This document shows positions 53,549 to 62,508 of a stretch of 64,000 nucleotides of DNA, piece after piece. A program made the position numbers and the translations under genes. Under the pieces are notes generated by a model, which was given only the letters and a program-made list of their open reading frames with translations, made no database searches and was not told the DNA's origin. Position 1 is the stretch's first letter. Every line of letters starts with the position of its first letter. The stretch is from the NCBI RefSeq assembly GCF_011927695.1, contig NZ_JAATJE010000001.1, positions 186,001 to 250,000 on the forward strand, in the 5' to 3' direction. This DNA is from Sphingomonas jejuensis (GTDB lineage Bacteria > Pseudomonadota > Alphaproteobacteria > Sphingomonadales > Sphingomonadaceae).

Positions 53549-54298
53549 TCATGATTGGTGCCAGTCGCCGGCGGCCGCCATCCACAGGCTGACGGCGGCG
53601 GCGGCGGCGGTGTCCGCGCGCAGGATGCGGGGGCCGAGCGAGATCGGCACCGCAGCGGCATGGGCGCGGACGAGCTCGCGCTCGGCATCGTCGAAGCCGC
53701 CTTCGGGGCCGATCAGGATGGCGGCCGGGCCGGCATGGGCGCGCATGGTGGCGAGCGGATCGCCGCCGCCGGTCTCATCGGCGAAGAACAGCCGGCGTCC
53801 GGCCGGCCACTCGCGCAGCAGGGCGGGCAGCTTGACCGGATCGGCGAGCGTCGGGAGCGCGGTGCGGCCGCACTGTTCGGCGGCCTCGACCATGTGCGCG
53901 CGCAGCCGATCGAGCTTTGGCGCATCGACGACGGCGCGGCGGGTGAGCGTGGGCACGACGCGGTCGACACCAAGCTCGCAGGCCTTCTCGACCAGCCAGT
54001 CGATGCGGCCCTTCTTCAGCGGGGCGGCACAGAGCCAGAGGTCCGGCACCGCTTCCCGCTCGGCGAGGTGATCGCCAATGTCGAGGATCAGGTCGCGCTT
54101 CCGGACGGCGCCGACGGTGGCGAGCCATTCGCCCGTGCGGTCGTCGAAGAGGCGCACGGGATCGCCGACCGCGAGCCGCATCACGGACAGGAGATAATGG
54201 GCGGCGGTGCCGGTCAGCGGGAGCGGGCCGGGCGCAAGGACGGAGTCCACAAACAGACGCGGCGTCGAACGCGGCGGCCAGGCAGGGGTTGCGGGCAT
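53549..54298 (-). CDS. rsmE: 16S rRNA (uracil-1498-N3)-methyltransferase
   Basis: A 249-residue SPOUT methyltransferase; start at 54298 (MPATPAWPP). The N-terminal PUA-like domain carries PRLFVDSVLAPG and AAHYLLSVMRLAVGD. The C-terminal knot has EKACELGVDRVVPTLT, AEQCGRTALPTL, and ILIGPEGGFDDAERELV with the SAM-binding GPEGGF, then LGPRILRADTAAAAA. It modifies helix 44 of 16S rRNA. Confidence 0.93.
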   Translation of the reverse strand: MPATPAWPPRSTPRLFVDSVLAPGPLPLTGTAAHYLLSVMRLAVGDPVRLFDDRTGEWLATVGAVRKRDLILDIGDHLAEREAVPDLWLCAAPLKKGRIDWLVEKACELGVDRVVPTLTRRAVVDAPKLDRLRAHMVEAAEQCGRTALPTLADPVKLPALLREWPAGRRLFFADETGGGDPLATMRAHAGPAAILIGPEGGFDDAERELVRAHAAAVPISLGPRILRADTAAAAAVSLWMAAAGDWHQS

Positions 54299-54444
54299 GT
54301 GGTTGCTTCTAGGGAGAGGCACGCACCTCAAACAAGTCGCGTGTCGAGCCGGAGCTGGAGGTGGTGCAACACGGTAACGGACAGGGGCTTGCGGTCACGG
54401 GCGGGTTCGGGCGCAATGGCCGACATCCATCGGAGACCTGCGCC

Positions 54445-55614
54445 ATGAAGATGATGATGTGGCTGGTGGCTTTGTGGCTCGCGGCAGCGGTGGCCGGTGG
54501 AGCGGCTGCAGCGGAGCCGGCCGCCCGGACACCGCCGGCGGACGTCAGCGACACGGCGGATCCCTTTGCGCCGGCGCGCGCCATCGTCGCCGATGTGCAG
54601 CGGATCGTGGCGCCGGAGGGGATCGACGAGACGCTCACCCTGACGCTCGGCGGGACTCGGCAGGTGGTGAACATTCGAGGGGCCGACCGTGGCAACCCGA
54701 TCCTGATCTACATTCATGGTGGTCCGGGATCGGTGGAGATGCCGATGGCCTGGACGTTCCAGCATCCATGGGAGGACTTCTTCACGGTCGTGCAGTGGGA
54801 CCAGCGGGGTGCAGGGCGGTCCTTTCCCCTGAACGATCCTGCGGCGATCGCGCCGACGTTGTCGGTCGAGCGCTACCGCGACGATGCGATCGAGTTGATC
54901 GAGCAACTGCGCGCCCGGCTGGGGCAGCCGAAGATGTTCGTGCTGGGCCATAGCTTCGGATCGACAGTGGGGTTGGCGGTCGCCGCCGCCCGCCCCGACC
55001 TGCTCCATGCCTACATCGGCATGGGTCAGATGATCGACGTGCGAGAGAACGAGCGTGTCGGCATGGCACGCACGCTGACGATTGCGCGCGAGCGCGGGGA
55101 TGTCGCGGCCATTCACGCGATCGAAGCCCTGCGCCCTTATCCGGACAGCGGGCCGTTCACCATCGAGCAGGCCGATGCCTGGCGGACCCATGCGAACAGG
55201 TATGGGTCGCTCGCCGCGTTCCGACCGGATGCCGACTTCTACTTCAATGCAACGAAGCTGTCGCCGCTCTACACGCCCGCGGACCGGAGCGCCTGGAGCC
55301 GGGGAAGCGCCTTCACCGTCGCGACGCTGTGGCCGCGGATCGCGGATCTGTCCTTTGCCTCGCTTCACCGGGTGGAGATTCCGGTCATGCTGCTGATGGG
55401 CGCACGGGACAGCACGACCCCGTCGGAAATCGCAGAGCGCTGGCTCGTGCGGCTCTCGGCGCCCGGTCGCACGGCGTGCCGCTTCGCGAACAGCGGGCAC
55501 CTGCCAATGATCGAGGAGCCGGGAAAGACGCTGCTTGCATTGCTGGCGATCCGACGGATCGCCCGCCCGGAAGAGGCCGCAGCGGTGCCGGCCTATTGCG
55601 AGCAGCTAAGGTGA
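54445..55614 (+). CDS. Alpha/beta hydrolase with signal peptide (proline aminopeptidase-like)
   Basis: A 389-residue protein with a signal peptide (MKMMMWLVALWLAAAVAGGAAAA). The catalytic nucleophile lies in GHSFGS near residue 170, with the oxyanion IHGGPGSVEM further upstream; Asp in MGARDSTTPS and His in NSGHLPMI complete the triad. WDQRGAGRS is typical of proline iminopeptidase-like S33 enzymes. Likely periplasmic; substrate unknown. Confidence 0.85.
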   Translation: MKMMMWLVALWLAAAVAGGAAAAEPAARTPPADVSDTADPFAPARAIVADVQRIVAPEGIDETLTLTLGGTRQVVNIRGADRGNPILIYIHGGPGSVEMPMAWTFQHPWEDFFTVVQWDQRGAGRSFPLNDPAAIAPTLSVERYRDDAIELIEQLRARLGQPKMFVLGHSFGSTVGLAVAAARPDLLHAYIGMGQMIDVRENERVGMARTLTIARERGDVAAIHAIEALRPYPDSGPFTIEQADAWRTHANRYGSLAAFRPDADFYFNATKLSPLYTPADRSAWSRGSAFTVATLWPRIADLSFASLHRVEIPVMLLMGARDSTTPSEIAERWLVRLSAPGRTACRFANSGHLPMIEEPGKTLLALLAIRRIARPEEAAAVPAYCEQLR

Positions 55615-55675
55615 GGGCGCCTCGCGCCCCCGCAATCCATGGCAATCGGGCATCTTGCGTCCTATGCGGCTGCGG

Positions 55676-56590
55676 ATGAGTGATCCCGCGCTGACGCCCG
55701 ACAGCGAGCATCGAGGCATGGTCCGGTGGTTGCCGACATGGGCGGTGCCGTTTGCGCTGCTGGCGCGGTTCGATCGGCCGATCGGGTGGTGGCTGCTGTT
55801 CTGGCCGTGCGCGTGGGGCGTGGCGCTGGCAGGCGGCGCGGTCAGCCACTGGCGCGTCATCCTGGCGATGCTGATTGGCGCGATCGCCATGCGGGGCGCG
55901 GGATGCGTCTACAACGACATCGTCGATCGCGACCTGGACCGGCAGGTGGCGCGCACCCGGGCCCGGCCGCTGGCGAGCGGCGCCGTGAGCCTGAAGGCGG
56001 CGTGGATCTGGCTGGGGCTGCTGTGCCTGGTGGGACTGGGCGTGCTGCTGATGCTCACGCCGTTTGCGGCGCTGGTGGCGGTGGCGAGCGTGGCGCCGGT
56101 TGCGGCCTATCCGTTCATGAAGCGCATCACCTGGTGGCCGCAGCTGTGGCTGGGCCTCGTGTTTTCATGGGGCGCGCTGGTCGGCGGGGCGGTGGTGGAG
56201 GGGGCGCTGACCCCTTCCATCCTGCTGCTCTATGCCGGCTCGATCGCCTGGGTGGTGGGGTATGACACCATCTATGCGCTGCAGGACGTGGAGGATGATG
56301 CCCTGGTGGGCGTTCGGTCGACCGCGCGGCGGATGGGCCGCCATGTGCGCGGCGGGGTCGCGCTGTTCTATGCCGCCGCCCTGATCCTGTGGGGCGCGGC
56401 GGTGTGGCAGGTGCGGCCGAGCGGCATCGCCCTGCTGGCGCTGCTGCCGATGGCCGTCCATCTTGCAGCGCAGGTTGCGGGATTGAAGCCCGCCGACGGT
56501 GCCGATGCGCTTGCCCGGTTCCGGTCCAACCGCTTTGCCGGACTGCTGGCCTTTCTCGCCTTCCTGGTCGTGGGGTCGAGCGTCGCCTGA
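55676..56590 (+). CDS. ubiA: 4-hydroxybenzoate polyprenyltransferase
   Basis: A 304-residue integral membrane prenyltransferase with eight or nine helices. The first aspartate motif is NDIVDRDLDRQV near residue 80, with RPLASG after it, and the second is YALQDVEDDALVGVRSTA. It attaches a polyprenyl tail to 4-hydroxybenzoate for ubiquinone. Start at 55676 (MSDPALTP) is chosen over ATG 55664 on the basis of the fold start; both are possible. Confidence 0.93.
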   Translation: MSDPALTPDSEHRGMVRWLPTWAVPFALLARFDRPIGWWLLFWPCAWGVALAGGAVSHWRVILAMLIGAIAMRGAGCVYNDIVDRDLDRQVARTRARPLASGAVSLKAAWIWLGLLCLVGLGVLLMLTPFAALVAVASVAPVAAYPFMKRITWWPQLWLGLVFSWGALVGGAVVEGALTPSILLLYAGSIAWVVGYDTIYALQDVEDDALVGVRSTARRMGRHVRGGVALFYAAALILWGAAVWQVRPSGIALLALLPMAVHLAAQVAGLKPADGADALARFRSNRFAGLLAFLAFLVVGSSVA

Positions 56591-56642
56591 CGCGCAGCAC
56601 GATGATTGAAGGGGCGACCGTCAGCCTTTAGGGCCGGGAACC

Positions 56643-57989
56643 ATGCTCGATCCCGCTGCCGCCACCGACCGTACGCTTGCCCTAGTGGAGGCCGCGCGCC
56701 GGGCGGGCGCCGATGCGGCCGAGGCGATCTATCACGGCGACGCGGCGCTGGCGGTGAACGTCCGGCTGGGCGCCCTGGAGGATGTGGAACGGGCCGAGGG
56801 CGAGGAGCTGGGCCTGCGGCTGTTCATCGGGCGGCGATCGGCAAGCGTATCGACAGGCGATCCATCGGCGGCGGGGATGGCCGCGCTGGTCGAGCGCGCG
56901 GTGGCGATGGCGCGGGTCGCGACGGAGGACGCCTTTGCGGGGCTGGCGCCTGCCGACCGGCTGATGCAGGGGCCGGTCGCCGACCTGGATCTGGATGACG
57001 GTGGAGCGGCCGATCCGGAGACGCTGAGGGCCGAGGCGCTGGCGGCCGAAGATGCGGCGCGCGGCGTGGCGGGCGTCACGAACAGCGAGGGCGCGTCGGC
57101 CAGCGTCAGCCGGGTGATCGTCGCGCATGCGACCAGCACGGGCTTTGCCGGCGCGTATCGCATGACGGGTCACGGACGGTCGGCAAGCGTGCTGGCCGGC
57201 GAAGGCGCGCGGATGCAGCGCGATTATGCCAGCCACAGCGCACGACACCGGAGCGACCTGGAGGCGGCGGACGCGATCGGCCGGCGGGCGGGCGAGCGGG
57301 CAGTGGCGCGGCTCGACCCGCGGTTGCCGCCGGCAGGGCGGATGCCGGTGATCCTGGATCGGCGCGTCAGCACCAGCCTGATCGGCCACCTGCTTGGCGC
57401 GATCGCCGGTTCCGCGATCGCGCGCGGCACCAGCCTGCTGCTCGACAAGCTTGGCCAGCCGGTGATGGCGCCGGGCGTGTCGATCCTGGACGACCCGCAC
57501 CGGCCGCGCGGGCTGCGCAGCCGCCCGTTCGACGGCGAGGGGTTGCCGACCCACGCATCGGCGATCGTGGACGCGGGCATCCTGACCGGGTGGCTGCTGG
57601 ACAGTGCGTCCGCCCGGCAGCTGGGGCTGGAGCCGACCGGACATGCCGCCCGCGGCGGCGCGGGGGCGCCTGGGACATCGGCCAGCAACGTCCACATGAC
57701 GGCGGGCACGCGGTCGGTCGACGCCATGATCGCCGACATGGACCGCGGCGTGATCGTGACGGAGCTGATGGGGCAGGGCGTGAACCCGGTAACGGGCGAT
57801 TACAGCCGCGCGGGCGCGGGCTATCTGGTCGAGCGCGGCGAGATCGTGGGGGCAGCCGCCGGCTTCACCATCGCCGGCAACGTCAAGGACATGCTGATGG
57901 CCTTGGAACCGGCGACGGACCTGATCTGGCAGCGTGGCATCGAGGCGCCGAGTGTGCTGATCGACGGCATGACGGTGGCGGGTGGCTGA
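56643..57989 (+). CDS. pmbA: TldD/PmbA-family metalloprotease component
   Basis: A 448-residue protein with an N-terminal domain (RRAGADAAEAIYHG and LGALEDVERAEGEELGLR) and a C-terminal block with SIARGTSLLLDKLGQPV, then ARGGAGAPGTSASNVHM. The tail has MDRGVIVTELMGQGVNPVTGDYSRAG, a family signature. PmbA (TldE) forms a heterodimer with TldD that degrades unfolded peptides and matures some microcins; TldD itself is not visible in the window. It overlaps the next gene by eight bases. Confidence 0.92.
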   Translation: MLDPAAATDRTLALVEAARRAGADAAEAIYHGDAALAVNVRLGALEDVERAEGEELGLRLFIGRRSASVSTGDPSAAGMAALVERAVAMARVATEDAFAGLAPADRLMQGPVADLDLDDGGAADPETLRAEALAAEDAARGVAGVTNSEGASASVSRVIVAHATSTGFAGAYRMTGHGRSASVLAGEGARMQRDYASHSARHRSDLEAADAIGRRAGERAVARLDPRLPPAGRMPVILDRRVSTSLIGHLLGAIAGSAIARGTSLLLDKLGQPVMAPGVSILDDPHRPRGLRSRPFDGEGLPTHASAIVDAGILTGWLLDSASARQLGLEPTGHAARGGAGAPGTSASNVHMTAGTRSVDAMIADMDRGVIVTELMGQGVNPVTGDYSRAGAGYLVERGEIVGAAAGFTIAGNVKDMLMALEPATDLIWQRGIEAPSVLIDGMTVAGG

Positions 57990-58767
57990 TCCCTCAGCCC
58001 TGATCGATAAGGTTGCCGCCGTTGCGGCAGAGGCGGCCGCGATGGCGTTGGGCCGGGTCGGGCAGGTTCGAAGCTGGGAGAAGTCGCCCGGCCAGCCGGT
58101 GTGCGATGCCGACATCGATGCCGACCGGCTGATCCGCGCCCGGCTGACGGCGATCGATCCGGACGCCGGCTGGCTGTCGGAGGAGACGGTGGACGACGCG
58201 ATCCGGCTGGACCGCCGTCGGCTGTGGATCGTCGATCCGATCGACGGAACCCGCGACTATCTGCGCGGGCGGCCCGGATGGGCGGTGTCGATCGCGCTGG
58301 TGGCGGACGGAGAGGTGGTGCTGGGCGTGCTGGACGCGCCCGCCCGGACCGAGCAGTGGCGCGCGACGAAGGGCGGCGGTGCGACCCGCAACGGGGAGCG
58401 CGTGGTGGCGAGCGGGCGCACCAGCCTGCCGGGTGCGCGGGTGGCGACGGACGCACTGCCAAAGGCGGACCGCGACCTGGTGGCAGTGCCGCGTCCGAAC
58501 TCGATCGCGCTGAGGATGGCGATGGTGGCGGCCGACGAGGCCGACCTGCTGGCGACGCTGCGGTGGGGGCATGAATGGGACATCGCGGCGGCCGCGCTGA
58601 TCGTCACGGAAGCGGGCGGCGTCGTGACCGATGCGCTGGGACAGCCGCTGCGGTTCAATTCGGCACGCGGTGGCGCGTTTGGCGTGATGGCGGCGGCAGC
58701 GGGCATCCATGAAGCGGCGGTCGAGCGGCTGGGCCCGCGCGCGCGCGACGCGATGGCGCGCGGGTAG
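57982..58767 (+). CDS. Inositol monophosphatase-family phosphatase (CysQ-like)
   Basis: A 261-residue protein with a GTG start at 57982, inside the end of pmbA. Metal-site motifs are EETVDD, VDPIDGTRDYLRGRPGWAVSIAL and the C-terminal HEWDIAAAALIVTEAGG. Candidates are 3'(2'),5'-bisphosphate nucleotidase (CysQ), which recycles PAP from sulfate assimilation, or inositol monophosphatase. The context beside pmbA favours CysQ-like but does not prove it. Confidence 0.85.
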   Translation: MADPSALIDKVAAVAAEAAAMALGRVGQVRSWEKSPGQPVCDADIDADRLIRARLTAIDPDAGWLSEETVDDAIRLDRRRLWIVDPIDGTRDYLRGRPGWAVSIALVADGEVVLGVLDAPARTEQWRATKGGGATRNGERVVASGRTSLPGARVATDALPKADRDLVAVPRPNSIALRMAMVAADEADLLATLRWGHEWDIAAAALIVTEAGGVVTDALGQPLRFNSARGGAFGVMAAAAGIHEAAVERLGPRARDAMARG

Positions 58768-58788
58768 CCGGACGGACGGCGCCGCCCG

Positions 58789-59223
58789 TCAGTCCTGCTT
58801 GATCTTCTCAACGCCAAGGCGGGGAATGTCGATGGCCGGGCAGCGGTCCATGACGACGGTCAGGCCGGCGGCCTCCGCGCGCGCGGCCGCCTCCTCGTTC
58901 ACGACGCCCAGCTGCATCCAGACCGACTTGGCGCCCGCAGCGATCGCCTGATCGACCGCCTCGCCGGCGGCCGCGCTGTTGCGGAAAATGTCCACCATGT
59001 CGATCGGCTCGCCGATCTGCGACAGCTCGCGCCACACATATTCGCCGTGCACATGCTCGCCGGTGATCTGCGGATTGACCGGGATCACGCGGTAGCCGTG
59101 CGCCTGCAGCGTGCGCATGACGCCGTTTGAGGGGCGGTGCGGCTTGTCCGAGATGCCGACGAGCGCGATGGTGCGGGTGCTTTCCAGCAGCTGCTTCAGA
59201 TCGGCATCGCTGGTGATCGGCAT
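58789..59223 (-). CDS. CoA-binding domain protein (YccU-like)
   Basis: A 144-residue protein with a Rossmann-like CoA-binding fold: TIALVGISDKPHRPSNGVMRTLQAHGYRVIPVNP, IDMVDIFRN, and AKSVWMQLGVVNEEAA. It is the N-terminal type of succinyl-CoA ligase alpha-like domain found alone in many bacteria, with no assigned reaction. It is convergent with the CysQ-like gene and upstream of mrp on the same strand. Confidence 0.9.
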   Translation of the reverse strand: MPITSDADLKQLLESTRTIALVGISDKPHRPSNGVMRTLQAHGYRVIPVNPQITGEHVHGEYVWRELSQIGEPIDMVDIFRNSAAAGEAVDQAIAAGAKSVWMQLGVVNEEAAARAEAAGLTVVMDRCPAIDIPRLGVEKIKQD

Positions 59224-59250
59224 GGGCGCTCTCCTTGTCCTGTGCAGGGA

Positions 59251-60243
59251 TCAAACCCGCGAGGCCGGCCCCCGGTTCAGCCACTGCGACACGGCGGCGG
59301 CAAGGCGGTGGTAGGGTGCGGCTTCCGGTCCGTCGCCGGCGGCGACCGGGCGCCCGGCCTCTGCTGCGTCGAGCACGCGCCGGTCGAGCGGCAGCCGGCC
59401 GAGGAAGGGCAGGCCGGCGGCCGCCGCCGCTGCCTCCACGCCGCCATGGCCGAACGGATCGCTCTCACGCCCGCAGTGCGGGCAAAGATAGCCCGCCATG
59501 TTCTCGACAAGGCCGATGATGGGGACGCCAGCCTTTTCGAATAGATCCATCGCGCGGCGCGCATCGATCAACGCCAGATCCTGCGGCGTCGACACGATCA
59601 GCGCACCTGCCGGGCGGTGCTTCTGCACCATGGTGAGCTGCACGTCGCCGGTGCCAGGCGGCATGTCCACGACAAGGGTGTCGATCGGCCCCCAGGCGGC
59701 ATCCACGAGCTGGCCCAGCGCGCCCGCCGCCATCGGCCCGCGCCAGGCGATCGCACGGTCGGGCTCCACCAGCTGGCCCATGGACAGCAGCGGAACACCG
59801 TGCGGCGTCGGGATCGGCACGAGGCGCTTGTCGTGGGCATGCGGCCGGACGCCTTCGGCCTGCATCAGTCGCGGCTGCGACGGGCCATAGATGTCGGCAT
59901 CGACGACCCCCACGCGGGTGCCAGCGCGGGCGAGCGCCACCGCCAGGTTGGCCGACAGCGTCGATTTGCCGACCCCGCCCTTGCCGGACGCCACGGCGAG
60001 GATGCGACGATCGCGTCGTTCGGCGGTCGCCAGGATGCGGACCTCTGCCACTCCGGGGTGGCCGCCAACAGCCTCGCGCAGGCGCCGCTCCGCATCGTCG
60101 CGGGCGATCGGATCCAGATCGGTGACGTCCAGGACGATGTTGGCCCGGCCAGCATTGTCCACCCGGACCGACTGGACACGGTCGCCGGCGGCGCTTTGCG
60201 CGGCGGCGAACAGGGGATCGGTGTCGGGCATGGTCACGCGCAT
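59251..60243 (-). CDS. Mrp/ApbC-family iron-sulfur carrier ATPase
   Basis: A 330-residue P-loop ATPase; I start it at MRVTMPDTD (60243), though MPDTD (60231) is also possible. After a short N-terminal domain it has the Walker A VASGKGGVGKSTLSANLAVALA, the ADP loop VDADIYGPSQPRLM, VVDMPPGTGDVQLTM, and CPHC near residue 255, the iron-sulfur coordinating pair. It should assemble or carry Fe-S clusters. Divergent from hflK, with 60 bp between. Confidence 0.92.
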   Translation of the reverse strand: MRVTMPDTDPLFAAAQSAAGDRVQSVRVDNAGRANIVLDVTDLDPIARDDAERRLREAVGGHPGVAEVRILATAERRDRRILAVASGKGGVGKSTLSANLAVALARAGTRVGVVDADIYGPSQPRLMQAEGVRPHAHDKRLVPIPTPHGVPLLSMGQLVEPDRAIAWRGPMAAGALGQLVDAAWGPIDTLVVDMPPGTGDVQLTMVQKHRPAGALIVSTPQDLALIDARRAMDLFEKAGVPIIGLVENMAGYLCPHCGRESDPFGHGGVEAAAAAAGLPFLGRLPLDRRVLDAAEAGRPVAAGDGPEAAPYHRLAAAVSQWLNRGPASRV

Positions 60244-60302
60244 AGGCGCTGGCGCACGGCCTTTATACTTTTTTTCGAAGGCCGGCTCCCTATAACAGAG
60301 CC

Positions 60303-61448
60303 ATGACAAGCATCACGGGGCGCGACAGCCCGGCCGGCAGCCTGTTGAACGAAAGCAGCGGGGGGCCCTGGGGCGGCCGCGGCGGGAGCGGCGACGGTGG
60401 CGGCTCCGGCGGCAACGGATCTGGCGGAGGCGGGTCCGGCCCGCGAAACCCATGGAGCCAGCCGCCCGAGGGCGGACGCCCGCGCCGGCCGACGCCGACA
60501 GGTGCCTCAGCGCTGGACGAGCTGCTGAAGCGCGGACGCGACCAGCTGGGCAAGGGCCGCTTTCCGGGAGCAGGTGGCGGGCGGCCGCTGTGGCTGATCG
60601 GCCTGGGGCTGTTCCTGCTCCTGTGGCTGGTGTTCACCAGCGTGCACCGGGTCGGCCCGCAGGAGCGCGCGGTGGTGACGCGGTTCGGGAAATATTCGGG
60701 TACGCTTGCGCCCGGCATGAGCCTGACGCTGCCGGCCCCGATCGACAGCGTGCAGCGGGTCAACATCGACGAGATCCGGACCATCGACATCGGATCGACG
60801 GGCCCGGACAGCAACCTGGTGCTGACCGGCGACCAGAACATCATCGACCTGGCCTATTCGGTGCGCTGGAACATCAACGATCCCGCGCTCTACCTTTTTC
60901 AGCTCGCCAATCCGGAGGAGGCAGTCCGCGAGGCGGCTGAGACGTCGATGCGCGCCGTGCTGGCCAACGTCACGCTGGATGACGCGATCGGCGCCGGGCG
61001 TGCCGGGATCGAGGCCCAGGTGGCGTTGCGGCTGCAGCAGATCCTGAACGATTACCGCGCCGGCATCCGCATCCAGGGCGTGGCGATCAAGCAGGCGGAT
61101 CCGCCGGCGGAGGTGGTGGAGAGCTTCCGCAACGTGTCGGCCGCGCAGCAGCAGGCGGTGAGCTACCTCAACGGCGCGCGCGCCTACTCGCAGCAGCTGA
61201 TCGCCAAGGCGCAGGGCGAGGCCGCGGCGTTCGACCGGGTGTACGAGGAGTATCGCCTCGCGCCCGACGTGACGCGCCGGCGCATGTATTACGAGACAAT
61301 GGAGGAAGTGCTGGCCAAGGTCGACAAGACGATCGTGGAAGGCGGCAATGGCGTGACCCCGTACCTGCCGCTGCCAGAGGTGCGCCGACGGGCGGCACCG
61401 GCCGCGGACGGTCAGGCAGCGGCCCCGGCGACGGAGGCGGCGCGATGA
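60303..61448 (+). CDS. hflK: HflK, membrane modulator of FtsH protease
   Basis: A 381-residue SPFH-domain protein. An N-terminal glycine-rich segment (about 15-60) precedes one membrane helix at about 97-117 (LWLIGLGLFLLLWLVF). The SPFH domain spans about 120-330, with PQERAVVTRFGKYSGTLAPGMS and later NVSAAQQQAVSYLNGARAYSQQ. HflK with HflC restrains FtsH in the inner membrane. It overlaps hflC by four bases. Confidence 0.94.
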   Translation: MTSITGRDSPAGSLLNESSGGPWGGRGGSGDGGGSGGNGSGGGGSGPRNPWSQPPEGGRPRRPTPTGASALDELLKRGRDQLGKGRFPGAGGGRPLWLIGLGLFLLLWLVFTSVHRVGPQERAVVTRFGKYSGTLAPGMSLTLPAPIDSVQRVNIDEIRTIDIGSTGPDSNLVLTGDQNIIDLAYSVRWNINDPALYLFQLANPEEAVREAAETSMRAVLANVTLDDAIGAGRAGIEAQVALRLQQILNDYRAGIRIQGVAIKQADPPAEVVESFRNVSAAQQQAVSYLNGARAYSQQLIAKAQGEAAAFDRVYEEYRLAPDVTRRRMYYETMEEVLAKVDKTIVEGGNGVTPYLPLPEVRRRAAPAADGQAAAPATEAAR

Positions 61449-62305
61449 ACATGGTTCTGCGCAACCCGCTGCTGGTGGGCTTTGCCGCGCTGGTGCTGCT
61501 GATCGTGCTCGGCAGCACGTTCGTGGCGGTGCCGGAGACCCGGCAGGGCGTGATCGTGCGCTTCGGCGAGCCGCAGCCGGGCATCATCAACCCGTACAAG
61601 CCTGGCGCCGATTTCGGCGGCACCAAGGCCGGGCTGATCGCCAAGCTGCCCTTCATCGACCGCATCGTGTGGGTCGACAAGCGCATCATGAGCGTCGACA
61701 TGGAGCAGCAGCAGGTGCTGTCGACCGATCAGCTGCGGCTGAACATCGACGCCTACGCCCGCTACCGCATCATCGATCCGTTGCGCATGTACACCTCCGC
61801 CAGGTCCGAAGAAGGCGTGCGCGACGCCTTGCGTCCGATCCTCGGATCCGCGCTCAGGAACGAACTGGGCCGGGTGCGCTTCGCCGCGCTGCTGAGCCCG
61901 GAGCGCGGGCAGGTGATGGACAACATTCAGCGCGGGCTGAACCAGGTGGCCCGCCAATATGGCGCCGAGATTGTCGACGTGCGGATCAAGCGGGCCGACC
62001 TGCCGAGCGGATCGCCGCTGCAGAGCGCGTTCAACCGCATGCGGAGCGCGCGCGAGCAGGAAGCGCTGACCATCGACGCGCAGGGTCGCCGCGAGGCACA
62101 GATCATCCGGGCGGACGCAGACGCGGAAGCATCGCGCACCTATGCCGCAAGCTTTGGCAAGGATCCGGAGTTCTACGACTTTTACCGCGCCATGCAGTCC
62201 TATCGCCACACGTTCGGCACCGACGGATCGACCCCGCAGGGCAGCGCAACCGCCGTGCTGTCGCCCGACAGCGAGTATTTCCGGCAGTTCCGCGGCCGTC
62301 CCTAA
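61445..62305 (+). CDS. hflC: HflC, membrane modulator of FtsH protease
   Basis: A 286-residue SPFH protein with an N-terminal helix (PLLVGFAALVLLIVLGSTFVA). The SPFH domain has RQGVIVRFGEPQPGIINPY and LRLNIDAYARYRI, and the C-terminal part has REQEALTIDAQGRREAQIIRADADAEASRTYA, typical of HflC. It forms a complex with HflK around FtsH. Cotranscribed with hflK; the protease gene starts about 200 bp downstream. Confidence 0.95.
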   Translation: MNMVLRNPLLVGFAALVLLIVLGSTFVAVPETRQGVIVRFGEPQPGIINPYKPGADFGGTKAGLIAKLPFIDRIVWVDKRIMSVDMEQQQVLSTDQLRLNIDAYARYRIIDPLRMYTSARSEEGVRDALRPILGSALRNELGRVRFAALLSPERGQVMDNIQRGLNQVARQYGAEIVDVRIKRADLPSGSPLQSAFNRMRSAREQEALTIDAQGRREAQIIRADADAEASRTYAASFGKDPEFYDFYRAMQSYRHTFGTDGSTPQGSATAVLSPDSEYFRQFRGRP

Positions 62306-62508
62306 GGACGGCGCGGGAGCGATCGCGGATCATCGAGCAGAGGGGTGATTGCCGGGCCCGCCAGCAGGGGGAAGGCGGCCGGCGCAACAAGGATGCGGAA
62401 CGGACGACGATTGTAATCATTCAATCGCCGTTCAGCCCGCAAACAGCATCGATCATCGCGCGGGCGCGGCCATGCCGTTCGCTCGCTTGAGAAGAGGAAA
62501 AGACCCTG

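Noticed and set aside
58768-58797. Palindrome between the CysQ-like and CoA-binding genes as a terminator
   Set aside because: The symmetry is imperfect and has no loop or T-tract.
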